NCBI GenBank assembly: GCA_902772745.1 | Contig: CACYBV010000006.1 | Coordinates: 1 to 14,042, forward strand | DNA: 14,042 nucleotides | Direction: 5' to 3' | DNA from: an uncultured Eubacteriales bacterium | GTDB lineage: Bacteria > Bacillota > Clostridia > Lachnospirales > Lachnospiraceae | In this document: positions 1 through 6,610 of the stretch, one piece after another | Layout of the letters: every line of letters begins with the position of its first letter | Position numbering within the stretch: the stretch's first letter is position 1 | The notes under the pieces: generated by a model | Told to the model about the DNA's origin: nothing | Seen by the model: the letters and a program-made list of their open reading frames with translations, nothing else | Database searches by the model: none | Translations under genes and position numbers: made by a program

Positions 1-417
1 GCAGGATTCGCCCCAGACGCCGATGCGCTCGGGGTCGATGCCGAGGCGTTCTGCGTTTGCCCGGAGGAAACGTACGGCGCATTTGCAGTCCCGAATCTGC
101 GAGGGAAAGGGACGGACCTGGGAGATCCGGTAGTCAATCGAGGCGATCAGGTATCCTTTCCTAAGAAGTTTTAGGAAGCGCTTCTCCGGCCGGTTTTTCC
201 TTGTGACGTTTGGTTCGATGAAACCGCCGCCGTGGATCCAGAGGATCGCCGGACGGGACCGGCTGTCTATGGTGTCATCCCAGAGACAGTCCATCCTTAA
301 GAAACCGTCTTCGGTGTGCGCGTAGATCAGGCCGTCGAGAACGGTGATGCACTCTTTGTTCCAGTCCACCCATTCGCCGCTTCGGGCGTTTTCAACATAA
401 GGTATCGCTTCTTTCAT
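1..417 (-). CDS. Alpha/beta-hydrolase, carbohydrate-esterase-like (partial, C-terminus beyond the window)
   Basis: The first 139 codons of a leftward gene are present; the rest lies beyond position 1. The translation shows an HGGGF oxyanion-hole motif at residues 62-66, a DYRIS segment at 95-99, and the start of a nucleophile elbow, GVWGES, with the likely catalytic Ser at residue 138. This order is typical of the HSL/BD-FAE-like esterase branch of the alpha/beta-hydrolases, whose members remove acetyl or feruloyl groups from plant polysaccharides or cleave small esters. No signal peptide is visible, so the enzyme is probably cytoplasmic. The ATG at 417 is preceded by a G-rich run (TGGGGGC) about 8 nt upstream. 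It is divergent from xylB, so a role in xylan-derived sugar use is plausible but inferred. The catalytic Asp and His are not in the window. Confidence 0.82.
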   Translation of the reverse strand, partial: MKEAIPYVENARSGEWVDWNKECITVLDGLIYAHTEDGFLRMDCLWDDTIDSRSRPAILWIHGGGFIEPNVTRKNRPEKRFLKLLRKGYLIASIDYRISQVRPFPSQIRDCKCAVRFLRANAERLGIDPERIGVWGESC

Positions 418-443
418 GACTCTGCCCCCATCTTCTTTTTTTC

Positions 444-452
444 ATTGTACCA
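444..452 (-). promoter_or_regulatory. Extended -10 promoter candidate for the leftward hydrolase
   Basis: The minus strand reads TGGTACAAT, a TGn-extended -10 element, about 27 nt upstream of the hydrolase ATG at 417. The best -35 at 17 bp spacing is only TATGAT, a weak match, so recognition would rely on the extended -10. Confidence 0.5.
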
Positions 453-491
453 CAGCTTTCGGAATAATCATAGAAAAAGTTTCATTTTCAG

Positions 492-520
492 TTGAAAGCC
501 CGGCCCCGACCTGCTACAAT
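492..520 (+). promoter_or_regulatory. Sigma-A-type promoter of the xylB unit
   Basis: TTGAAA (492-497) and TACAAT (515-520) are separated by exactly 17 bp, each one mismatch from consensus. Transcription would start near 527, giving a leader of about 20 nt before the ATG at 547. No convincing cre or XylR operator was found in or near it. Confidence 0.8.
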
Positions 521-533
521 AGCGGGGAAAGGA

Positions 534-542
534 AGGGGTGAG
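534..542 (+). promoter_or_regulatory. Ribosome binding site deciding the xylB start
   Basis: AAGGGGTGA is close to the full anti-Shine-Dalgarno complement. It overlaps the upstream in-frame GTG (538) and sits 4 nt before the ATG at 547, so the ATG at 547 is the better start. Confidence 0.65.
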
Positions 543-546
543 CGAC

Positions 547-2076
547 ATGAAAAAACGGCTGATGCTGGGGCTCGACGTCGGTACTTCCGCCGCGAAATGC
601 ATCATTATGGATGAGGAGGGACAGGTTCTGTGCTCCTCTGTCCAGGAATATCCTTTATATACCCCCCGCCCGGGCTGGGCGGAGCAGCATCCCTCGGACT
701 GGTGGCAGGCAGTTGTCCGGGGCCTCCATGAAATCCTCCCGAAAGTCCCGAAGGAGGATCTTGTCGGCGGAAGCTTTTCCGGGCAGATGCACGGGCTCGT
801 GGCGCTTGATGCGCGGGGAGAGGTGATACGGCCGGCTTACCTCTGGTGCGACCAGCGCTGCGAGAAACAGTGCAGCTGGATCACGGAGCGCGCCGGCGGT
901 CTTCCGGGACTTCTTTCGTATACCAACAATCGGATGCTTACGGGCTATACCGGCGGGAAGCTTCTGTGGCTTCGGGAAAACGAGCCGGAGAACTTCGCCC
1001 GGATGAAGGTATTCATCTGCCCCAAGGACTATATACGTTATAAGCTCTGCGGGATTGCAGCGACGGATGTCTCCGAGGCTTCCGGCATCGGCTTCTTCAA
1101 TACGAAAGAGCGGCGCTGGTCGGAGGAACTGATCGCGCTTTCCGGGCTCCCGAGAGAAATCTTCCCGGAGGCTCACGAATCGATCGAATACGCGGGCGGT
1201 GTGACAAAGGAAGCCGCGGAACTCACAGGCCTTCCCGAGGGGCTTCCGCTGTACTGCGGCGGCGGCGACGCGGTGATCCAGACCACGGGAACCGGGCTTT
1301 TACGGCCGGGAATCATCGGCGCCGTGATCGGGACCGCCGGAAATGTTTCGATGGCCCTCGATCATTTCTATGATAATCCGAACGGTGCGCTGCAGATGTT
1401 CTGCAACAACGAACCCGGCCTCTGGCATGCTTTCGGCTGCAACCTGACGGCAGGCGGCGCCTACCGCTGGTATCGGGACGCGCTGTCGGAGCACACGGTA
1501 TCGGAGGCAGCACGGCTTCATGAAAATGTCTACGACCTGATGGGCAGGGAAGCGGAGCAGTCTGTTCCCGGAGCCCACGGCGTTGTATTCAACGCGTATC
1601 TTACGGGCGAACGCTGCCCCTATCCGGATCCGAATGCCCGGGCAAGTTTCTACGGCCTGTCCCTTCAGACGACGCGCGCGGACATCACACGGTCTGTCAT
1701 GGAAGGCGTCGTGTATTCGATGAAGCAGATTGTCGACATCATGTGCGCTTTCTCGCCCGGAGAGAAGGTCATCGCATCCGGCGGCGGGTCCGCATCTAAA
1801 CTGTGGCGGCAGATGATGGCGGATATCTTCGATCTCCCGGTGCTGACGGTTTCCGGGGCCTCGGAGGGCGGCGCTTACGGCGCGGCGATGGCGGCCGGCG
1901 TCGGGGCAGGTGTATACAGAAACCTTGCGGAAGCCTGTGAGGTGCTGCGGGTGGAGACGGAACTTCAGCCGATTCCTGGAAACCAGGCGGCTTACCGTGA
2001 AACATTTGAAATATTTTCTCAGATTTACCCGGCGCTGAAACCGGTCTACGACTTAAGCGCCGCGAAGGGATATTAA
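547..2076 (+). CDS. xylB: Xylulokinase (FGGY family)
   Basis: Phosphorylates D-xylulose to D-xylulose 5-phosphate with ATP, feeding the pentose phosphate pathway in the cytoplasm. The 509-residue product has the usual FGGY length. The N-terminal phosphate-binding motif is LGLDVGTS (Asp10). SGQMHGL (residues 78-84) is the xylulokinase signature around the substrate-contacting Met-His. The GGGD motif places the likely catalytic Asp at 241, in line with Asp233 of E. coli XylB. GTAGNVS, YLTGERCPYPDP and SGGGSASKLWRQ follow in the order expected for the C-terminal ATP-binding half. An in-frame GTG at 538 would add three residues, but the ribosome binding site favours ATG 547. It is the first gene behind a strong promoter, and araM follows after 10 nt. 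No xylose isomerase is in the window, so substrate preference within FGGY kinases remains inferred. Confidence 0.93.
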   Translation: MKKRLMLGLDVGTSAAKCIIMDEEGQVLCSSVQEYPLYTPRPGWAEQHPSDWWQAVVRGLHEILPKVPKEDLVGGSFSGQMHGLVALDARGEVIRPAYLWCDQRCEKQCSWITERAGGLPGLLSYTNNRMLTGYTGGKLLWLRENEPENFARMKVFICPKDYIRYKLCGIAATDVSEASGIGFFNTKERRWSEELIALSGLPREIFPEAHESIEYAGGVTKEAAELTGLPEGLPLYCGGGDAVIQTTGTGLLRPGIIGAVIGTAGNVSMALDHFYDNPNGALQMFCNNEPGLWHAFGCNLTAGGAYRWYRDALSEHTVSEAARLHENVYDLMGREAEQSVPGAHGVVFNAYLTGERCPYPDPNARASFYGLSLQTTRADITRSVMEGVVYSMKQIVDIMCAFSPGEKVIASGGGSASKLWRQMMADIFDLPVLTVSGASEGGAYGAAMAAGVGAGVYRNLAEACEVLRVETELQPIPGNQAAYRETFEIFSQIYPALKPVYDLSAAKGY

Positions 2077-2086
2077 GGAGTGAACC

Positions 2087-3445
2087 ATGAGATTTTCGGA
2101 AATGAATTTACAGCAGCTGACGGCGAAGGGCGGATACCAGTGTTCCTGCGGCCGTATACACAAATGTGAACTTGAGTACCTCAACATCGGCGCGGGCATC
2201 ATCGGGGAAGTCCCGAAAATGCTGGAAATCCTCGGTTCCCGGAAACCTTTCGTGCTGTTTGATAAAAACACTTTCGAAGCAGCAGGAAAACGCGTCCTGG
2301 AAATCCTTGCGGATGCAGGCATTTCCTATGTCGAATATATGCTTCCGGGCGATCATCCGAAGCCGGGCGAATGGGAAGTCGGCTCGGTCGTGATGCATTT
2401 CGATCCCTCCTGCGACCTGATCCTCGCGGTCGGTTCAGGCGTTCTGAACGACACCGCGAAAGTCGTTTCCCTTGCGACCGGGATTAAAAACGCGGTTGTC
2501 GGAACCGCGCCTTCGATGGACGGCTACGCCTCGAATTCCTCCTCGATGGAAGTCAACAAGATGAAGGTTTCTCTGTACAACCACGCGCCGAGGGGAATCC
2601 TTCTTGACACGGAAATCCTCGCGCAGGCACCGCTGCGGATGCTGCAGGCTGGCTTCGGCGACATGATCGCCAAATACATCGCGCTCTGCGAATGGCGCTT
2701 CTCCCATATCATTACCGGCGAATATTACTGCGAGGAAATCGCGGACCTGATGCGTACGGCGCTTCGGCGCGTCGTAGATGCGGCGGACCGGATTAAAACC
2801 CGCGACCCGGAGGCAATCGGAAGGATTGCGGAAGGGCTGGTGCTTGCAGGCATCGCGATGGCCTATGCGGAGATTTCGCGCCCGGCTTCGGGTCTGGAAC
2901 ATTATTTCTCGCATATGTGGGAGATGATGGCTTTAGAGCGCGACAAGCCCTATGATCTTCACGGTATCCAGGTCGGCGTCGGAACGATGCTCTGCATGAA
3001 GCTGTACCGCCACATCCGGAAGATTCAGCCAAGCCGCGAAAAAGCGGAAGCGCATATGAAGGCCTTCTCTGAAACGGAATGGGAGAATGAAGTGCGGCGG
3101 ATTTTCGGAAAAACCGCGCCGGAGGTACTGGAAGTTGAAAGAAAAGCCCATAAGAACGATCCTTTTGGCCACGCAGAGCGGCTGAACCGGATTCTCGATC
3201 ACTGGGACGAGATCGTGCGTGCCATGGATGAGGAACTTCCGGATTATGAAGTCCTCCGCGCACAGATGGAAAATCTCGGCGCGCCGATGAAGCCTTCAGA
3301 CCTCGGCATTTCCATGCAGGATACGCTGGATGCCTTCATGGGCTCACGGGATATCAGAAACAAATATCTGACTTCCACGCTTCTCTGGGACCTCGGCGAA
3401 ATCGAGGAATTCCGTGAGATCCTGAAAGCGGAAGCCGAAGCCTGA
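2087..3445 (+). CDS. araM: sn-Glycerol-1-phosphate dehydrogenase, AraM-type
   Basis: Members of this family reduce dihydroxyacetone phosphate to sn-glycerol 1-phosphate with NAD(P)H. B. subtilis AraM is a metal-dependent example, and the archaeal homologue starts membrane lipid synthesis. The 452-residue product shows the dinucleotide-binding motif GSGVLND (116-122), the family signature APSMDGYAS, and three likely metal ligands: Asp192 in GFGDM, His272 in GLEHYFSH, and His292 in YDLHG. The N-terminus has a Cys/His cluster (CSCGRIHKC) that I recall from other bacterial AraM-like proteins. It begins 10 nt after xylB with AAGGAGTGA upstream, so the two are surely co-transcribed. B. subtilis araM lies in the arabinose operon, and here the partner is again a pentulose kinase. 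It is somewhat longer than the B. subtilis protein (about 394 residues). Substrate activity is inferred from the motifs. Confidence 0.87.
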   Translation: MRFSEMNLQQLTAKGGYQCSCGRIHKCELEYLNIGAGIIGEVPKMLEILGSRKPFVLFDKNTFEAAGKRVLEILADAGISYVEYMLPGDHPKPGEWEVGSVVMHFDPSCDLILAVGSGVLNDTAKVVSLATGIKNAVVGTAPSMDGYASNSSSMEVNKMKVSLYNHAPRGILLDTEILAQAPLRMLQAGFGDMIAKYIALCEWRFSHIITGEYYCEEIADLMRTALRRVVDAADRIKTRDPEAIGRIAEGLVLAGIAMAYAEISRPASGLEHYFSHMWEMMALERDKPYDLHGIQVGVGTMLCMKLYRHIRKIQPSREKAEAHMKAFSETEWENEVRRIFGKTAPEVLEVERKAHKNDPFGHAERLNRILDHWDEIVRAMDEELPDYEVLRAQMENLGAPMKPSDLGISMQDTLDAFMGSRDIRNKYLTSTLLWDLGEIEEFREILKAEAEA

Positions 3446-3507
3446 AAAGGCAGATTGAAGCAGCCAGGCAGAAAGAAACAAAAATCAGCAGGAAACAGGA
3501 GTCCAAT

Positions 3508-5814
3508 ATGCCACAGTTCCATTTTCCGACAATAGAAGAACGACAGGCGCTGATCCGAGAGATGCAGCAGCTTCAGGGCGGAGATAACCAGAAGCTTTCC
3601 GAAAGCAAAGAGTTCCAGGAGTACTATAAAGCGCTTCAGGAGCTGGATCGGCTGATGGGTGAATACTCCGCGCCCAAAGAGAACGGAATTCCGCGAGAAC
3701 TCAGTCAGGAAGACTCGGAACGGCTGCAGCAGACCATTGTCACAACGGCGCAGGCTGGTGAGACTTTCCTCGCGGCGGCCGCCGGGCAGTACGGGGCAAA
3801 ACTGACCGCCGGGCTTCCCGGCGTCGTGAACAAGCTTCAGAACGTGCTTTCCCGGGACTTTGACGCGATTTCGGACTATGAACCCAGACCGCCGAGGACG
3901 CTTCCCGAGATTCAGCAGGACGCGCGGACGATTACGATCGACCTTCAGGGCCGGAAAACCGGAACCATGGGGAACCTGACCTCCTCGCGCCTCCCGATGA
4001 CGATCGTGAATGCGCAGGGAAAGAAGCGGACGGGCGTTTTTACTAAGGCGTCGAAGATCGATATCAAAGAGCGCTATACAAAGATTATCGAGGACGCAAA
4101 GGCACTGTGCGGCAATGAGGGAAAACAGGAGCTGGACAGAATCCTGGGCAATTACAGGGAAAAACTGACTGCCCAGAAAAGGCGGACGCCGGACGGATCG
4201 CCGGTCGGGAAGAAACATCCGGATGAAATGATACTCGGTTATTTTGTAAGAGATCTGCACGACAGAACCCTGACGCCCAAACAGAAGAGATTGCGCGGTT
4301 TTACTAAGACGGAGCTTAAGGAAAAGACGCTGAAAGAATTCCTTAAGGCACAGAACATCGACACCGCGAAGATTTCTTCGGCGGCGATGAAGAAGCTGAC
4401 CGAAGGACTCGGGGAGTATTCGAACAGTCCGACGCCGATTATTCAGGGAGTTGATCAGGGCTTCAGAGACGGAGACCGACTCGACAACCGAAATTCCGCG
4501 ATGAGCAAGGTTGCAGGGCTTCTGGGCGTCGGTAACCTTCTGGCGCGTTCCGACAACATGAAAGTCGTGGATGAAAAAGGAGAGACCATAGAGGGAACCT
4601 TTATGGATTTCGGAAACGGCATTGATCTCTTCGGGAAGCCGCGGGCATTCGCGGCGATTTCCTCCCAGCCCTTTGATTCTCCGGACGCGAGGAAGACACT
4701 TTTAAAGCAGGTCGCGGACCTTCAGGTCCTGGATTTTCTGTGCTTCAATACCGACCGTCATACCGGGAATCTCGTTTACCAGATCGATGAATTCGGCAAA
4801 ATTACAGGCATTCAGGGGATTGACAACGATACCTCTTTCGGATCTAGGATGGGTGATCCGACCGACATCACAAGCCTGTCCGTGATCAGCTCCAGTATGG
4901 CTAAAAAGATCACGAATCTGACCCCGGAAATGCTTCGCTTCTCGCTTCGCGGAAACGGTCTCTCGGAAGAAGAAATTGAGAGTGCGCAGTCGAGGCTCGC
5001 CCTTCTCCAGGGGGCGATTCGCGCGAAAAATATCGAAGTGATTTCGGATAAGGATTTCGGTAACAGAACCATCGAATCCTGTGCGCCGAAGAAAGAAGGA
5101 TACCGCAATGTGTTTTCACAGCTGAGTACTGACATCCCGGCGAAAGTCCGGACAATGGTAGAATATTACGGGCGTCAGGATATTCAGGAATTTTTGGGGA
5201 AACCCGAGTTTACCAATATCAGCACAGCCGACCGCGGTTTTACCGTCGGAGGTATCCGGGATTCCGTTCTGGAGGTAAACCGCCTTGTGCAGAACGACGA
5301 GACCGGCTTCAAAATGTCGGATCTTGTAAATTACCGCGGCAGGTCCGACAACTTCAAAAAACTGATGGAATCCGTGGAGGAAGCAGCCAAGCTCCAGATA
5401 ACCGAAATGGAGAAGAAGGATGAGAAAGGCCGCAGACTTGTGGATGATTATGTGCACCTGAACGAAGGCCCGGGTCTCTCGATCATGCGGAAAACCGACC
5501 CGAAATTTGACGATATGGAGGAAAAAGCCCTGACCTATCTCGAGGCGAAGAGAAAAGAGCGGAGAGCCGGGTCGATCGATGAACTGACGGGCAAAAACGA
5601 GTATGAGCAGAAACATATCGACTTTGCGAAAAAGGTGCTGAAAACCGTTGAAAACTACAGAAAGCAGACAGAGGAACCGACCACGGAAGAGGAAAAGGAA
5701 GCGATGCGCGCCCGCGACGACCGGCAGTTCATCGCGGATATGAGAAAAGCCCGGAACGAAGACAGAAAACACCAGGAGAAGAAGAAAACGGAACTTTTGG
5801 GCCCCGGACTCTGA
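3508..5814 (+). CDS. Uncharacterised 768-residue protein with a PI3/PI4-kinase-like (DRHxGN) catalytic core
   Basis: I do not recognise a named family. Residues 1-150 are mostly helical and Gln/Glu-rich. GVFTKAS (176-182) offers a candidate ATP-binding Lys180 on a beta strand. SKVAGLLGVGNLLARSD (333-349) followed by GTFMDFGNG (363-371) looks like the N-lobe to hinge passage of an atypical kinase. NTDRHTGN (414-421) matches the DRHxxN catalytic loop of PI3/PI4-kinase-like and HipA-like enzymes, and GIDNDTSFG (437-445) matches their metal-binding Asp motif. Residues from about 612 to the end are highly charged and probably helical or coiled-coil. There is no signal peptide or membrane segment, so it is likely cytosolic unless exported by a non-Sec route. 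AGGAG lies 6 nt before the ATG. The 62-nt gap after araM shows no clear promoter, so read-through from the xylB promoter is likely. Whether it phosphorylates protein, lipid or nucleotide, or is an AMPylase-like relative, cannot be told. Confidence 0.75.
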   Translation: MPQFHFPTIEERQALIREMQQLQGGDNQKLSESKEFQEYYKALQELDRLMGEYSAPKENGIPRELSQEDSERLQQTIVTTAQAGETFLAAAAGQYGAKLTAGLPGVVNKLQNVLSRDFDAISDYEPRPPRTLPEIQQDARTITIDLQGRKTGTMGNLTSSRLPMTIVNAQGKKRTGVFTKASKIDIKERYTKIIEDAKALCGNEGKQELDRILGNYREKLTAQKRRTPDGSPVGKKHPDEMILGYFVRDLHDRTLTPKQKRLRGFTKTELKEKTLKEFLKAQNIDTAKISSAAMKKLTEGLGEYSNSPTPIIQGVDQGFRDGDRLDNRNSAMSKVAGLLGVGNLLARSDNMKVVDEKGETIEGTFMDFGNGIDLFGKPRAFAAISSQPFDSPDARKTLLKQVADLQVLDFLCFNTDRHTGNLVYQIDEFGKITGIQGIDNDTSFGSRMGDPTDITSLSVISSSMAKKITNLTPEMLRFSLRGNGLSEEEIESAQSRLALLQGAIRAKNIEVISDKDFGNRTIESCAPKKEGYRNVFSQLSTDIPAKVRTMVEYYGRQDIQEFLGKPEFTNISTADRGFTVGGIRDSVLEVNRLVQNDETGFKMSDLVNYRGRSDNFKKLMESVEEAAKLQITEMEKKDEKGRRLVDDYVHLNEGPGLSIMRKTDPKFDDMEEKALTYLEAKRKERRAGSIDELTGKNEYEQKHIDFAKKVLKTVENYRKQTEEPTTEEEKEAMRARDDRQFIADMRKARNEDRKHQEKKKTELLGPGL

Positions 5815-5824
5815 CATAAAGAAA

Positions 5825-5851
5825 GGGGCGGCTCTTTTTCGGAGCCGCCTC
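5825..5851. terminator. Shared hairpin terminator between convergent units
   Basis: GGCGGCTC (5827-5834) pairs with GAGCCGCC (5842-5849), extended by a G-T and a G-C pair to 10 bp, around a 7-nt loop. On the minus strand it is followed by CCTTTCTTTAT, a reasonable U-rich tail ending the ylmH operon. On the plus strand the tail is poor in T, so termination of the kinase-like gene may be weaker. The two stop codons are only about 40 nt apart. Confidence 0.8.
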
Positions 5852-6610
5852 TCACACATATTTCTGAAGCGTCACATACAGCCTGCCTTTTTTCGAAGAC
5901 CCGCTGACGCCGTCGTAAATTGCCTTTCCGAAACCGCGGACCGTGATCAGATCGCCTTCTTTGGGGCGGGCGGAGAGAGACTCGACGGTGCGTCCGTTCA
6001 GAAAGACACGCTTTTCATGAAACAGCCGCTCGATATGCGAGCGGGAAATACCCGTCAGGGATGAAACAATGGAATCCAGCCGCTCGGAAGCGATATTGAA
6101 GCGGACTTCCTGAAGATTCGGACGAAGCTCCGGCACATCTTCCGTACAGCATACGCACTGTACGTCGGTGTGCCGGATTTTTGTGAGGTTTTCCGTTAAG
6201 AAATCCGCGATCCTCATAAGACAGAGAATATAGGCACTTTTTCCGCGGACGATGATGTCTCCCGTGAGGCTGCGGTCGATCTGAAGGCTCATCATCGCGC
6301 CGAGGATGTCCCGGTGGGAGAGTTCCTCGCCGTACTTTTCCTGCAGCGGCCGGACAAGAACCGCCGTAATCGGAAGCTCCGGCGGATAACCGAGCTCCTG
6401 TTCCGACCCGAATACGACAATCCTTCGCTCGGCGCTCTCGAAACCGCCCTCGATACGGTAATCGTGAAAACCGTACTCCCGGACGTTTTTCAGGAAGAGA
6501 TCCTGCTCGGGGAGGGAAAGAAAGCCGGAAAAGGTATAGATTCCTGCGCTTTCCGAGCGCTCCGAAAGATCCTGAAGATGCGAAAGAAGCAGCCTTTCCT
6601 CATCGTTCAT
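5852..6610 (-). CDS. ylmH: YlmH-type RNA-binding protein with S4 domain
   Basis: The 252-residue product begins with a segment (EERLLLSHLQDLSERSE, then FLSLPEQ) that is characteristic of YlmH. It ends in an S4 RNA-binding domain at about residues 177-240, with RLDSIVSSLTGISR, the RVFLNG turn and EGDLITVRG. YlmH in B. subtilis lies in the division-gene cluster, and the family has been connected with ribosome-associated quality control on 50S subunits carrying stalled peptidyl-tRNA. The start ATG at 6610 lies inside the end of the upstream glycoside hydrolase gene (11-bp overlap) with GGAGG just upstream, so translation is probably coupled. It is the last gene of the leftward operon, before the shared terminator. 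Its location away from sepF/divIVA-type division genes is unusual. Confidence 0.88.
   Translation of the reverse strand: MNDEERLLLSHLQDLSERSESAGIYTFSGFLSLPEQDLFLKNVREYGFHDYRIEGGFESAERRIVVFGSEQELGYPPELPITAVLVRPLQEKYGEELSHRDILGAMMSLQIDRSLTGDIIVRGKSAYILCLMRIADFLTENLTKIRHTDVQCVCCTEDVPELRPNLQEVRFNIASERLDSIVSSLTGISRSHIERLFHEKRVFLNGRTVESLSARPKEGDLITVRGFGKAIYDGVSGSSKKGRLYVTLQKYV

Noticed and set aside
480..497. TTTCA-N8-TGAAA inverted repeat over the -35 of the xylB promoter
   Set aside because: Arms of only 5 bp in AT-rich sequence are easily met by chance, and it does not match a known XylR, AraR or CcpA site.
3244..4260. Long open frame (338 codons) on the minus strand across the araM end and the kinase-like gene start
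   Set aside because: It is antisense to two well-supported genes, has no recognisable motif, and its length reflects codon bias of the genes on the other strand.
5116..5859. Minus-strand open frame of 247 codons opposite the kinase-like gene end
   Set aside because: Its composition (Phe, Leu, Val-rich) mirrors the Glu/Lys-rich codons of the real gene. It also reads through the shared terminator.
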